Shown here: in pieces, positions 1 to 8,909 of the stretch
Layout: each line of letters begins with the position of its first letter
Position numbering within the stretch: position 1 is the stretch's first letter
Origin: CBFGTV01 sp965652145
Lineage (GTDB): Bacteria > Bacillota > Clostridia > Peptostreptococcales > Natronincolaceae
Assembly: GCA_965652145.1 (NCBI GenBank)
Contig: CBFGTV010000003.1
Coordinates: 1 to 64,000 of the forward strand
DNA: 64,000 nt
Reading direction: 5' to 3'
Translations under genes and position numbers: made by a program
The notes under the pieces: generated by a model
Seen by the model: only the letters and a program-made list of their open reading frames with translations
Told to the model about the DNA's origin: nothing
The model's database searches: none

Positions 1-165
1 TCATTTTATCGCTTTATATATTTTAATTTCAATTGAAAGGGTTGCATTTCGATTTTCAATTAAGGTCAGGTGTATAGAATGTCACATCCATTCTATCTCC
101 TCAACCCTATAGATATATCTAATCTGTCAACTCAACCCTACCCATATTCTAGCTCAAATTTTGCA

Positions 166-209
166 CAAAAATATACCCTCGATATGTTTCCACGTACACA
201 TATCGAGGG
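166..209 (-). terminator. Rho-independent terminator after rlmD
   Basis: A perfect 11-bp inverted repeat (176-186 with 199-209, CCCTCGATATG arm) lies about 70 bases beyond the rlmD stop. Read on the minus strand it is followed by TATATTTTT, the expected U-rich tail. Confidence 0.7.
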
Positions 210-275
210 CTTAAGTCGAGTAGACAGATTTACTTTCATTTTATAAAACTCAGTATTCTCAAGGCTTTCTGGACA

Positions 276-1631
276 TCACTTTCTAGACATTAAACATACT
301 ATCTCCACATGTGGTGTATGCGGAAACATATCAACACACCTCCCCTGCTTAATTTCATAGCCTCCCTTCACCAGCTCCTTTAGATCATTAACCAGCGTTT
401 TGGGGTTGCAGGAAACATACACAATTCGCTCTGCTCCAAAGCTAATAACATCCTGCAGGGCCTGGGGATGAATACCGGCCCTGGGAGGGTCGAGAATAAT
501 TAAATCTGGCCTCTGGGGTAGCTCCTTTACCTTTTCTCGAACATCACCAGCAATAAAGTGACAATTTGTTAAGCCATTCAGTTTGGCATTTTCTTCGGCG
601 GCGGCCACAGCCTCCGTTACAATCTCGATGCCTATGACCTCCTTAGCCTTGGGAGCCACCAACTGTCCAATGGTGCCTGTACCGCAGTAAAGATCAAATA
701 CCCTTTGGTCCTGGGCATTGCCGACGAAGTCCCTCACTACCTCATAGAGCCTTTCTGCCCCCAGGGTATTGGTTTGAAAAAAGGAGAAGGCAGAGATTTT
801 AAAAACCATACCCAGCAGCCTTTCCATAATATAATCCCGGCCAAAGAGAACTTCGGTTCGGTCACTTTGAACGGTATCAGACAAATTGTCATTCAAAGTA
901 TGTAAAAAGCCGACCATAGTACTCTTTAGAGGCAAATCCCTCAGCCCTTCAACCAATTCTTGAAGGTCAAGGGTTAATTGGGTGCTGGTAACGAGATTCA
1001 CTAGAATTTCCCCGGTATAATGGGCCTTTCTCACCACCAGGTGACGCAAATATCCTTGATGTCTCATGCTATGATAATAAGGAATTTTCTTTTCTCTGAA
1101 ATAGGTCAATATATACTGTAAAATCCTTCGATAATCTTCATCCATAATCATACATTCATTAACGGTTACAATATCATGGTGCTTCCCCCTTTTGTGCATT
1201 CCCAAACTTAACTGCCCGCCCTTTTCTTCATCACCAAAGGAAAACTCCATCTTGTTGCGGTATTCAAAGGCTTTAGGACTGCCTTCTATGGGCAGCCATT
1301 GAAAGGTATTAAGGTTTGCCTCTTCAAAGAGAGCCTTTACCTGACGTTCCTTTTCGCTTAACTGATCCTGGTAGTCTACTGCCTGTTGAAAGCAGCCGCC
1401 GCAGGCCCCAAAATGGCTACAGGTCTCTTGATTTTCCAGGGGAGAAGGTTTAACCACCTCTAAAATTTTTCCTTCGGCCTGATTTTTCTTTATTTTTTTT
1501 ATCACAGCCCTTACGGTCTGACCTTTAATACCATGCTTTACCTTAATTCTTACACCATCCACCGTTCCTTCTGCCTTACCGCCAAAATGTGTATCTTCAA
1601 TTGTAAATTCTACAATATCCTTTCTTTTCAT
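276..1631 (-). CDS. rlmD: 23S rRNA (uracil-5-)-methyltransferase RlmD/RumA family
   Basis: SAM-dependent methyltransferase that makes 5-methyluridine in 23S rRNA. The 451-residue protein has an N-terminal TRAM domain (about 1-60) and an iron-sulfur cluster motif with Cys71, Cys77 and Cys80 (CSHFGACGGC). A Rossmann methyltransferase domain follows, with a SAM loop (DLYCGTGTIG), DPPRAG and the nucleophile motif SCNPKTL near the C terminus. I chose the ATG at 1631 (MKRKDI) because TAGGAG lies upstream of it; an in-frame ATG at 1679 would add 16 unconserved residues with no ribosome site. Firmicutes often carry more than one RumA paralogue (RlmD, RlmCD), so the exact target uridine is inferred. 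Terminators on both sides make it a single-gene unit. Confidence 0.93.
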   Translation of the reverse strand: MKRKDIVEFTIEDTHFGGKAEGTVDGVRIKVKHGIKGQTVRAVIKKIKKNQAEGKILEVVKPSPLENQETCSHFGACGGCFQQAVDYQDQLSEKERQVKALFEEANLNTFQWLPIEGSPKAFEYRNKMEFSFGDEEKGGQLSLGMHKRGKHHDIVTVNECMIMDEDYRRILQYILTYFREKKIPYYHSMRHQGYLRHLVVRKAHYTGEILVNLVTSTQLTLDLQELVEGLRDLPLKSTMVGFLHTLNDNLSDTVQSDRTEVLFGRDYIMERLLGMVFKISAFSFFQTNTLGAERLYEVVRDFVGNAQDQRVFDLYCGTGTIGQLVAPKAKEVIGIEIVTEAVAAAEENAKLNGLTNCHFIAGDVREKVKELPQRPDLIILDPPRAGIHPQALQDVISFGAERIVYVSCNPKTLVNDLKELVKGGYEIKQGRCVDMFPHTPHVEIVCLMSRK

Positions 1632-1681
1632 CAAGCATTCACTCCTATAATTTTTATGGCTTAATCCTATTGTCTGCAAAA

Positions 1682-1718
1682 ATAAAAAATATAGTGACCG
1701 TCCTTAAGTCACTATATT
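1682..1718 (-). terminator. Terminator after rsuA
   Basis: An 11-bp stem (1688-1698 with 1708-1718, AATATAGTGAC arm) is followed on the minus strand by TTTTTTATTTTT. It ends the rsuA/DUF1904 transcript just upstream of rlmD. Confidence 0.85.
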
Positions 1719-1803
1719 ATATCCTATTTTATTGTTCAAATCAAAGGCCTTATTTTACAGCCTTGATCATTAGGCTGGGCATTAAATTCCCTTTTTATCT
1801 TAT

Positions 1804-2529
1804 TTAAGAGTCTTCCTTTAATTGAGCCAGCTCCTGATTAGTTAATTCACGGTATGACCCCAATCCAAGATCAGGGTCTAGGGAGAGGGGGCCCATTGAA
1901 ACCCGCTTTAGGTAAATCACCTGTTTTCCCAGGGCTTCAAACATCCTTTTAACCTGATGAAACTTTCCTTCATAAATAGTTAATTCAATTTCTGAAACCT
2001 CGCCCGAATCAACTATATTTAATTGCCCTGGCAATGTTCGGTAGCCATCATCCAAGGTTACTCCGGCTTCAATAGCCAATTGGTCTGCCAACGTTACCCT
2101 TCCCATAATCCGTGCATAGTAGACCTTAGCCACATGTCTTTTAGGTGACAATAATTGATGAGCCAGTTGTCCATCATTAGTCAGCAGCAATAGGCCTTCG
2201 GTGTCAATGTCTAGTCTTCCCACGGGGAAAACTGAAAAGGATTTGTATTCTGAAGCCAGCAAATCAATAACAGTTTTATGCTTCAGGTCTTCAGTGGCAG
2301 AAATTACGTCCTGGGGCTTATTCATCATTAGATAGACAAACTCCCGATACTGTACAACTTCTTCCCCCACCTTAATTATATTAGAGGCCGGGTCGACATG
2401 CTGGCTGCTGTCCTTTACGGTGTCCCCGTCTACGGTAACCACCCCTGCTTTACACAGTCCTCTGATGTCTTTACGGGACCCGTAGCCCATATGGACTAAT
2501 ATTTTATCTAACCGTTGTGTCTTTGCCAT
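1804..2529 (-). CDS. rsuA: Ribosomal RNA small-subunit pseudouridine synthase, RsuA/RluB/E/F family
   Basis: Pseudouridine synthase of the RsuA family. The 241-residue protein has an N-terminal S4 RNA-binding domain (about 3-60, RLDKILVHMGYGSR) followed by the catalytic domain. The conserved motif GRLDIDTEGLLLLTNDG (about 103-119) contains the catalytic aspartate. The family isomerises U516 of 16S rRNA (RsuA) or related 23S sites (RluB/E/F). The RsuA assignment rests on length and overall pattern, so the exact site is inferred. The ATG at 2529 follows GGAGG with 7-base spacing. It starts 15 bases after the DUF1904 gene, and the two are probably co-transcribed. Confidence 0.9.
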   Translation of the reverse strand: MAKTQRLDKILVHMGYGSRKDIRGLCKAGVVTVDGDTVKDSSQHVDPASNIIKVGEEVVQYREFVYLMMNKPQDVISATEDLKHKTVIDLLASEYKSFSVFPVGRLDIDTEGLLLLTNDGQLAHQLLSPKRHVAKVYYARIMGRVTLADQLAIEAGVTLDDGYRTLPGQLNIVDSGEVSEIELTIYEGKFHQVKRMFEALGKQVIYLKRVSMGPLSLDPDLGLGSYRELTNQELAQLKEDS

Positions 2530-2544
2530 TATACTGCCTCCAAG

Positions 2545-2871
2545 CTAAAAGTGGCTACCATTTTCATAATAGTTTTCCCTTTTAAAATAGGTAAAGGCCA
2601 GTTCTATATCGGCAAAGCCCAGATCATGAACATATCTAGTGATGATTTTGGCAGCTTGATCCTGCAGCTCCTGTCCTCGATCGAACCAAGCAATTTCTAC
2701 AAAGGGTGCTGCTGCTTCAATACTACCCCCTCTGATGGCTAAGCTTTGAAAATATTCCAGCTCAAAATGATCCTTGGGACAATCAATCAGCTGAGCCAAT
2801 TCTTCAATTAAATTCTCACCAATTTGACATAGTTTTTCTGGTGAAATACCCCTTACCTTGATTTGCGGCAT
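2545..2871 (-). CDS. DUF1904 family protein
   Basis: A 108-residue soluble protein that I recognise as DUF1904, a small family in Firmicutes with a predicted tautomerase-like fold. It starts with MPQIKVRGIS, and the mature N-terminal proline would match the tautomerase superfamily if Met is removed. No function is established. AAAGGAGG precedes the ATG. It sits between an unknown 184-residue protein and rsuA on the same strand with short gaps, so it is probably part of that operon. No membrane segment or signal peptide is visible. Confidence 0.75.
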   Translation of the reverse strand: MPQIKVRGISPEKLCQIGENLIEELAQLIDCPKDHFELEYFQSLAIRGGSIEAAAPFVEIAWFDRGQELQDQAAKIITRYVHDLGFADIELAFTYFKRENYYENGSHF

Positions 2872-2885
2872 AAGTAAAGCCTCCT

Positions 2886-3437
2886 TTAATATTTTTCATT
2901 TACATAGTTTTCTATCAAAGAGCGCTTGATTCCCTCTTTAAAAATACCCTCCTGCTGCAATCGATTCAAGAGCCATTGACTGGTTGAATGGAGTATGACC
3001 TCTTTGTGATCATGGAAAATGATTTCATATAGTTTGTGCTTCAAATGCTTTGAGCTGACCTGAATGTAGTAGGCCTCTACTCCCCAATATTCCAATACCT
3101 CAATGGCCCTCAGGGTGGCTCTATCCTTTTTATAATAGTAGTCATCCACCAGACCTAAAAACTCCTTATACTTTTCCATGTGCTTTCCATAGGCCTTTAT
3201 TTCGTTAGCCTTCAAATAATAATATTTTGCCATGGTATTATAATACTGGTAGTTAAATATGGCCTTTTCAAAGCTGTCAACCCGCTTAAAGGGCTTTATA
3301 TTCAGTCTTTGGATGTCTAAAAAACCCTCTTCTATATACTCCTTCTTGGAAATATCCCCCTTTTTAAATTGCTGTATCAAACCTTCCTTTGCCTTAAAGA
3401 AAAGCTGAAAGATATTTTCCCTCGGTTCATATTTCAA
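2886..3437 (-). CDS. Conserved hypothetical protein, 183 aa
   Basis: I do not recognise this protein with confidence. It is soluble, highly charged and probably mostly helical, rich in Lys, Glu, Tyr and Phe, with no signal peptide, membrane segment or catalytic motif. It is the first gene of a three-gene run with DUF1904 and rsuA (gap 14 bases). No ATG is available near the 5' end. I prefer the TTG at 3437 because AAAGGG sits 8 bases before it; the GTG at 3446 and TTG at 3443 overlap or crowd that site. The tight coupling to an RNA-modification gene is positional only. Confidence 0.6.
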   Translation of the reverse strand: MKYEPRENIFQLFFKAKEGLIQQFKKGDISKKEYIEEGFLDIQRLNIKPFKRVDSFEKAIFNYQYYNTMAKYYYLKANEIKAYGKHMEKYKEFLGLVDDYYYKKDRATLRAIEVLEYWGVEAYYIQVSSKHLKHKLYEIIFHDHKEVILHSTSQWLLNRLQQEGIFKEGIKRSLIENYVNEKY

Positions 3438-3563
3438 TGTCAACACCCTTTACAACGATACTTGTTTAGTTTTAGAAAGCTTGTTGGAATAATCCTACTT
3501 TAAAAAGCCTAATACTATAGGTTATACCTGCTTAAAAATTGTATTCTTACTTTTAATGCTATT

Positions 3564-3593
3564 TAAAAATAAATCAAGGCTCCCGCAGGAGCC
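3564..3593 (-). terminator. Terminator after pssA
   Basis: GGCTCC stem (3578-3583 with 3588-3593) with a 4-base loop, followed on the minus strand by TTGATTTATTTTT. It starts 6 bases past the pssA stop. Confidence 0.8.
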
Positions 3594-3598
3594 CATGG

Positions 3599-4114
3599 CT
3601 ATCTTTTTTTCAGTCGGATTTTTTTACTGATCATGGAATAAGATAAGAAAATCATAATCATGACTATCAAATATATATTCACCGTATAGTTTATGGAGTA
3701 AAGGGTCATAAGTGCAACGACTCCCCCACTGATGGTGATGGGTATTCCCATATAGACACCATCAAATTCAACGATATTGAATTTTGCTAACCGATAGGCA
3801 CCACATAGGGCAAACAAAATAATAATTAATGTGCCTACAAAACCAAAATCTGCCAGCTTATAGCTCCATATTAATATGGCAGGTGCAACCCCAAAGCTAA
3901 TTAAATCACAGAGGGAATCCAGCTCTTTTCCCAATTCACTCTCTACATCCAGCTTTCTGGCAAGCTTGCCATCAAAACGATCCATAAAGGCAGCCAGGAG
4001 AATTAATAGTGCGGAAGCCCTGTAGGCTTCTCCTAAAATACTTATAATTGCTAATATTCCCAGGGATAAATTTAAAAACGTAAACATATTGGGTATATGT
4101 GCCTTAACTTTCAT
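3599..4114 (-). CDS. pssA: CDP-diacylglycerol--serine O-phosphatidyltransferase
   Basis: Integral membrane enzyme that condenses CDP-diacylglycerol with L-serine to give phosphatidylserine, the precursor of phosphatidylethanolamine. The 171-residue protein holds the CDP-alcohol phosphotransferase signature around residues 44-70 (FDGKLAR, then G and two spaced Asp residues in LGKELDSLCD) and about five hydrophobic segments. The start MKVKAHIPNMFTFLN is typical of PssA. The ATG at 4114 follows GGGGTGAT/GAGG. No psd gene is adjacent, and the terminator after the stop makes it a single-gene unit. Confidence 0.9.
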   Translation of the reverse strand: MKVKAHIPNMFTFLNLSLGILAIISILGEAYRASALLILLAAFMDRFDGKLARKLDVESELGKELDSLCDLISFGVAPAILIWSYKLADFGFVGTLIIILFALCGAYRLAKFNIVEFDGVYMGIPITISGGVVALMTLYSINYTVNIYLIVMIMIFLSYSMISKKIRLKKR

Positions 4115-4466
4115 CCTCTATCACCCCAATTCTAATTCTTTAAGTATAGCGTTTTATACTTAAAAATAAATTTCTTCATACCTACCCACTTTATCAACTT
4201 CTTTATTTTATTTTACTTTATTTTGGATAAAAATAATAGTGACAAACTATAAAAAATTGATATTATTTTTACAAAAATAACGCAACATTAAAATAATGGT
4301 ATCATTTTACCATACGTCGCTGTAGAATAAATTTATCAAGGTCGACTAATTGACTGCATTTCCTATAATATGATAAAATTTAGTAATACAGACCCTTTTA
4401 TATTTGTTCAGACCTAGATATAGATACATAGCAGAGGATTAAAAAACAAACTAGGAGGAATACCCT
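4115..4466. other. Divergent intergenic region between pssA and fba
   Basis: 352 AT-rich bases. It contains the fba promoter candidate at 4350-4379 and an inverted repeat ATGGTA/TACCAT near 4299-4315, which could be an operator or a weak hairpin. I see no RNA gene, riboswitch or open frame in the rest. Confidence 0.5.
4350..4379 (+). promoter_or_regulatory. Candidate sigma-A promoter of fba
   Basis: TTGACT (4350-4355) and TAAAAT (4374-4379) are separated by 18 bases; an internal TATAAT lies too close to serve. This would leave a leader of about 80 bases before the fba ATG. Confidence 0.45.
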
Positions 4467-5396
4467 ATGCCATTAGTAACCAGTACTGAATTATTTAAAA
4501 AGGCCTATGCAGGAAAATATGCCATTGGTGCCTTCAATGTCAACAATATGGAAATTATCCAGGGAATTGTTGATGCCGCCAAGGAAGAGGCTTCACCATT
4601 AATTTTGCAGGTTTCAGCCGGAGCAAGAAAATATGCCCATCCTACCTATTTAAAAAAGCTGGTGGAAGCTGCTGAAATTGACTCTGGACTCCCTATCGTA
4701 CTTCACCTGGATCATGGTGACAGCTTTGAAATTTGTAAGCAATGTATCGATGATGGCTTCACTTCGGTCATGATCGATGCTTCCCATCACCCCTTTGAGG
4801 AAAATATTGCCCTGACAAAAAAGGTAGTGGATTATGCCCACAGCAAGGGCGTAGTGGTGGAAGCAGAGCTTGGACGCTTGGCCGGTGTAGAGGACGATGT
4901 CAAGGTAAGTGAAAAGGATGCGAGCTATACCAATCCTGAACAGGCTCAGGAATTTGTAGAAAGAACCGGTGTAGACTCCCTGGCCATTGCCATTGGTACC
5001 AGCCATGGTGCCTACAAGTTTAAAGGTGAACCAAAACTGGATTTTGAGAGATTAGAAGAAATTACTCGATTGCTTCCAAACTTCCCCTTGGTACTTCATG
5101 GTGCTTCCACCGTATTGCCTGAATTTGTTGAAATGTGCAATCAATACGGCGGCGATATTCCAGGGGCCCAGGGTGTACCGGAAGAAATGCTTCGTAAGGC
5201 TTCTCAATATGGGGTGTGCAAGATCAACATTGATACTGACCTAAGGCTCGCCTTAACTGCCGCCATAAGAAAATCCTTAGTAGAAGATCCAGGGAACTTT
5301 GACCCAAGAAAATATTTAGGCGTTGGTCGAACTGCCATAAAGGAAATGGTTAAGCACAAGATCAAAAATGTGTTAGGAAGCAGCAATACCCTTTAA
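4467..5396 (+). CDS. fba: Class II fructose-1,6-bisphosphate aldolase
   Basis: Zinc-dependent aldolase of glycolysis and gluconeogenesis that interconverts fructose 1,6-bisphosphate with DHAP and glyceraldehyde 3-phosphate. The 309-residue length and motifs fit class II: HLDHGD (about 81-86, catalytic Asp and zinc His), DASHHPFEEN, EAELG, GTSHG, LHGAS (second zinc His) and NIDTD near the C terminus. AGGAGG lies 8 bases before the ATG. A strong terminator follows, so it is monocistronic, separate from gap and from any pgk/tpi operon. Confidence 0.97.
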   Translation: MPLVTSTELFKKAYAGKYAIGAFNVNNMEIIQGIVDAAKEEASPLILQVSAGARKYAHPTYLKKLVEAAEIDSGLPIVLHLDHGDSFEICKQCIDDGFTSVMIDASHHPFEENIALTKKVVDYAHSKGVVVEAELGRLAGVEDDVKVSEKDASYTNPEQAQEFVERTGVDSLAIAIGTSHGAYKFKGEPKLDFERLEEITRLLPNFPLVLHGASTVLPEFVEMCNQYGGDIPGAQGVPEEMLRKASQYGVCKINIDTDLRLALTAAIRKSLVEDPGNFDPRKYLGVGRTAIKEMVKHKIKNVLGSSNTL

Positions 5397-5419
5397 TTCA
5401 ATATTTGATGGATATCCTC

Positions 5420-5450
5420 AAACCACACTCAATAGGGTGTGGTTTTCTAT
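5420..5450 (+). terminator. Terminator after fba
   Basis: Nine-bp perfect stem AAACCACAC/GTGTGGTTT (5420-5428 with 5437-5445) followed by TTCTATTGGGTTTTT. Confidence 0.8.
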
Positions 5451-5537
5451 TGGGTTTTTCTTTAACTTAAGATGGATTGGTTTAAGGAAATTAGGCAATG
5501 CTAATAAGGAATATTTCTTTTAAGGAGGGGAAAATAA

Positions 5538-6671
5538 ATGAAAGCATTGCAAAAAACCTTGCTGACCCTGGCCCTGACGGTGTTTTTTTTAGATCTGCTA
5601 AATCAATTGGGCAGCCTGGGGCTGCCTAACAGTTCCCCCAATCGATTACCTACTTTTAATTGGTCTTTCCACTGGAGCTATCTACTGGCTTTTTTGATTG
5701 GTTTACTGTTGTCGGCTATCATATGGAGCCTCGAAGTTCATCGTACTGCCATTGGTATATCCTTTATTTGGACTTCAGTTATTTATGGCTGCCATACCCT
5801 ATTCTCAAGCCCCGAAGCCCGATTAGTTCTTAATTGGTTTCATGGAATAGCCGTATTTATCAACGTAACCCTGCTTTTTCTGGTACTGGCTGAATCCACC
5901 AAACGAACCGACTTTCGATCTGAGCTTTGCCAGATCGGCTCATTTCTGATTATACCAGGTGTATGTATTTTAATGGCCGCCCCCTGGTTATCAAGTCTAT
6001 TAAATAATCAATGGAATCTTTACGGACTAATATTTTTGTATGCCTTTACAGGGGCTTTGCTGTTATTTTTAGCAGGCTATTGGAATCACCCAACCCTAAA
6101 GATTAAATTGTCAAGCAGCAAGATTAATTTCAATACCGTGGGCCTGTCTTTACTGGCCGTGATAACAGCCACCTTTACCCTGGGCTTTTTATATCAGCAT
6201 CTTATTCTGGAAGCAAAGGAAAGTCTTTGGGCTAATTTTTATGCCTTTTTGTTTTTATCCATTTTAGGCCTATCCTTGAACACAAGGCTAGGTAGAATAG
6301 CCGAGATAATAGGAAATTCAAAGGGAATTTTAATGGGATTTTTACTATTGGCCTTTTCCCTAAGTCTTTTCACCTTAAGCGGAAGCCCCTACTTCAAATT
6401 AATCCCTACCGGCCTTGTGGGAGCTGCCTACGGCCTTTTAATTCCCTGTTTGTATGATTCTCTTTGGGACTTTTTCTCCAGCAGCTATCGGGTTATTTTT
6501 ATAGGCGTATTCCATCTATTAACCCCATTGGGAGGTTTACTGGGCCTTGTTTCAGCCAAAACCATTGAGGTCTCCCTTTTTTCACCCTATCTCTTTAGCT
6601 GTTTAATCGTCATTAGTGTCTGTATACCTTACATTAGAAAAATTCATCAAGAGGCCGTTCTTTATCAATAA
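5538..6671 (+). CDS. Polytopic membrane protein of unknown function (possibly MFS-like)
   Basis: A 377-residue integral membrane protein with roughly eleven or twelve hydrophobic segments and short polar loops. The start MKALQKTLL is preceded by AAGGAGGGG. Its size and topology resemble a major facilitator transporter, but I see no MFS signature such as the loop 2-3 GxxxDRxGRR motif, and no substrate can be proposed. It stands alone on the plus strand between the fba terminator and the convergent M28-like gene, so its neighbours give no functional clue. Confidence 0.65.
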   Translation: MKALQKTLLTLALTVFFLDLLNQLGSLGLPNSSPNRLPTFNWSFHWSYLLAFLIGLLLSAIIWSLEVHRTAIGISFIWTSVIYGCHTLFSSPEARLVLNWFHGIAVFINVTLLFLVLAESTKRTDFRSELCQIGSFLIIPGVCILMAAPWLSSLLNNQWNLYGLIFLYAFTGALLLFLAGYWNHPTLKIKLSSSKINFNTVGLSLLAVITATFTLGFLYQHLILEAKESLWANFYAFLFLSILGLSLNTRLGRIAEIIGNSKGILMGFLLLAFSLSLFTLSGSPYFKLIPTGLVGAAYGLLIPCLYDSLWDFFSSSYRVIFIGVFHLLTPLGGLLGLVSAKTIEVSLFSPYLFSCLIVISVCIPYIRKIHQEAVLYQ

Positions 6672-6687
6672 TTGGGGCCAATATCAT

Positions 6688-8787
6688 CTATAGCCATAGG
6701 TTTCCTCCCGTAACCCGCAGATCAAAGATATCCTTAGCCAGAATATAGGGACTATAGGTAAAGGTAATAAAGACTAAAAATAAAGTAATACAAAGGAGTG
6801 CCAGCTTCAGGCTATTTTCATTCTTCCTTTCATAACGGTATACCCCCGTCAATAGCAGGCTAATTATGCCAAATACCACTGTAATCAAATAATGGCTTCC
6901 TTTAATGGAAATTAATTGAGGCCAAAGAATGGTAAAATCATAGGTACAGAGATTGCCCAGAAGCGCAAGATATAAAATAATGGTTCCTGTCAAAGCAATG
7001 ATGATAAATGTCCGTTGCTTCAGAATTTCACTAAATTTAACCTGCAATATTAATAGCAACACGAATAAGGCTATTATCAGAAAAAACAATGAAATAGTCA
7101 GCATCTGCAATGATGAGAAGATATTATTGAGAAATGCCAGTATGAAATCCTTTAATGTTGGCTTAATCGCCCCCTGAGATACCACTGAAAGGCTTAAGCT
7201 GTATCTTGATTGCCAGGCCAATATAGCTATCATTATGGTAAAAACTGAATAGCCAAAGAGTACAGGTGTATCTTGAAGCCAGTTTTTAAGGAAATTCTTT
7301 GATGGCTTAGACTTCTTGATCAGCCAATATTTATAGAGTCCCAGGGTAATACCGAAAATTAAAATACCAGCAATATCCACTATCATATATTTAATCTCGG
7401 TGAAGGGTTGAATAAAGCCAATTTCCTGTAAATGATAAAATAGTAGATTACCGATAGATCTAATCTGAACAGGGTTAATTTTATTGCTGGTATCTGCAAG
7501 GGTTCCAATGGGCCAATGCTCACCATAGGTTATATTGGCTGCCAAAACCCCCTGGTTTCTAAAGGCCATATATTGGCCGGTTTGAAGGCTGGTATTGCTT
7601 TCATAGGGAATTCCCATTACTTCCAGGCTTCTCTCCAATTCCCATAACATAACGCCCGCATTGGTACGTTTAATCACTGGATTTAAAAAGGTACCAATCA
7701 ACAAAGCCTCCTCTGTTTGAGGAACAATTTGATCGAGAAAAATCACCCTGGTCTTTTCCGGTGGAAAAAGCCCTTGGCTGAAATAATATTCTACCCCCAC
7801 ATTCCCCGTATGCTTTCCGTTAAAGGCAGCGAAAACCGTCGTAGCATCCAGCCTTAGTTCTCCTTCCTTCATGGCCCGGGCCAGCTCCAGCATTAGGGCT
7901 GTGGCGGCGGCATTATCTGAAGCCCCAGGATAATGCTCCCCCCTGCTGTTTAACCCTAAACCATCAATGGAGGTAGCAATGATAATATATTCTTCGTATA
8001 AAGGATTTTTCCCAGGTATGATTCCATAGATACTTTCCGCCCTGGCATCATAAAATTCTACGGGAACCTCAATGGTTACTCCATAACCTGCCTCTTGAAA
8101 GGCCTTTAACTGGCCGAAGACAGCATCCTTTACCCCCAGCTTAATGATGCCTTTATCCAGGATCTTTTTATTTTTACTTCCTAAATCAATTCTGTACCTT
8201 TGTACATCATCCTCCCGATAGATGATGGCCCCTGCCTTTTCTGCCTCCAGTCGGCTTCCGATTTGCTCCTCGCTATATTGTATTTGATTAATGGCGGGGT
8301 CAGCAAAATCAATTAATACCGCCTGTTGACTAAACATATCTGATGTTGTCAAAACCTCCCGGCCATTTTTAACCTGAAGCAGCCCTCCCTCAAAGTGACC
8401 GCCATAGCTGTTATGATCCAGCCTGACAATAAAATCCTTTCCTTCTTCGTATACTGCAATCAAGCTTCCCTGCTGATCAATTACCTGTAAAATAGGCTCC
8501 CCCTTCCATTGAAAGGTGGCAGCAGGATAATCCCTTTTATAGGTGCCGTCGGTCAACGGGGTTAGTCTAATGGCTTGAAAGTAGTCTTCAATGTAGTCCA
8601 CAGTCTTTTGATTTCCCAATGTTCCCACCATTCTTCCCTGGAATTCTGGCGAAGTCAATATGTCGATATGGGCCATGATTTGCTCCTCTGAAAGGGAAAG
8701 TACAGTATTTTTCTGTTGACGGCAGCCCGATAGCATCATAACCAATAAAATCAGAAAAAAGTAAAGCAGACAATTCCTCTTACCCAT
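6688..8787 (-). CDS. Membrane lipoprotein with degenerate M28 peptidase domain
   Basis: A 699-residue lipoprotein: signal peptide with lipobox LSGC (Cys22), an extracytoplasmic M28-peptidase-like domain with a PA-type insert (about 30-455), then about six membrane segments (466-699). The fold markers are clear (GASDNAAATALMLELARA, LADTSNKINP), but most zinc and catalytic residues of M28 are absent. The first ligand His is Ser273 (ATSIDGLG), the catalytic GEE is GKH (Lys325, His326), and the terminal HT..DT His is Gly428. Asp291 and Asp352 remain. It may therefore bind rather than hydrolyse peptides, or use altered chemistry. GGAGG lies 8 bases before the ATG. The gene is monocistronic and converges on the membrane protein at 5538-6671. 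Confidence 0.75.
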   Translation of the reverse strand: MGKRNCLLYFFLILLVMMLSGCRQQKNTVLSLSEEQIMAHIDILTSPEFQGRMVGTLGNQKTVDYIEDYFQAIRLTPLTDGTYKRDYPAATFQWKGEPILQVIDQQGSLIAVYEEGKDFIVRLDHNSYGGHFEGGLLQVKNGREVLTTSDMFSQQAVLIDFADPAINQIQYSEEQIGSRLEAEKAGAIIYREDDVQRYRIDLGSKNKKILDKGIIKLGVKDAVFGQLKAFQEAGYGVTIEVPVEFYDARAESIYGIIPGKNPLYEEYIIIATSIDGLGLNSRGEHYPGASDNAAATALMLELARAMKEGELRLDATTVFAAFNGKHTGNVGVEYYFSQGLFPPEKTRVIFLDQIVPQTEEALLIGTFLNPVIKRTNAGVMLWELERSLEVMGIPYESNTSLQTGQYMAFRNQGVLAANITYGEHWPIGTLADTSNKINPVQIRSIGNLLFYHLQEIGFIQPFTEIKYMIVDIAGILIFGITLGLYKYWLIKKSKPSKNFLKNWLQDTPVLFGYSVFTIMIAILAWQSRYSLSLSVVSQGAIKPTLKDFILAFLNNIFSSLQMLTISLFFLIIALFVLLLILQVKFSEILKQRTFIIIALTGTIILYLALLGNLCTYDFTILWPQLISIKGSHYLITVVFGIISLLLTGVYRYERKNENSLKLALLCITLFLVFITFTYSPYILAKDIFDLRVTGGNLWL

Positions 8788-8863
8788 GCCATTATCCTCC
8801 GTTTAAGTCAATTTCTATTTAAATTATATTCACCAAGATAAAGGATTTTCCTGCTATCAATAC

Positions 8864-8894
8864 AATATAAAACCACTGCTCAAAAAACAGTGGC
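8864..8894 (-). terminator. Terminator after the Methyltransf_32-like gene
   Basis: CCACTG stem (8873-8878 with 8888-8893) followed on the minus strand by TTTTATATT. It may also act on the plus strand, where TTTCT follows. Confidence 0.7.
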
Positions 8895-8909
8895 TTTCTA
8901 TAAAATAAA

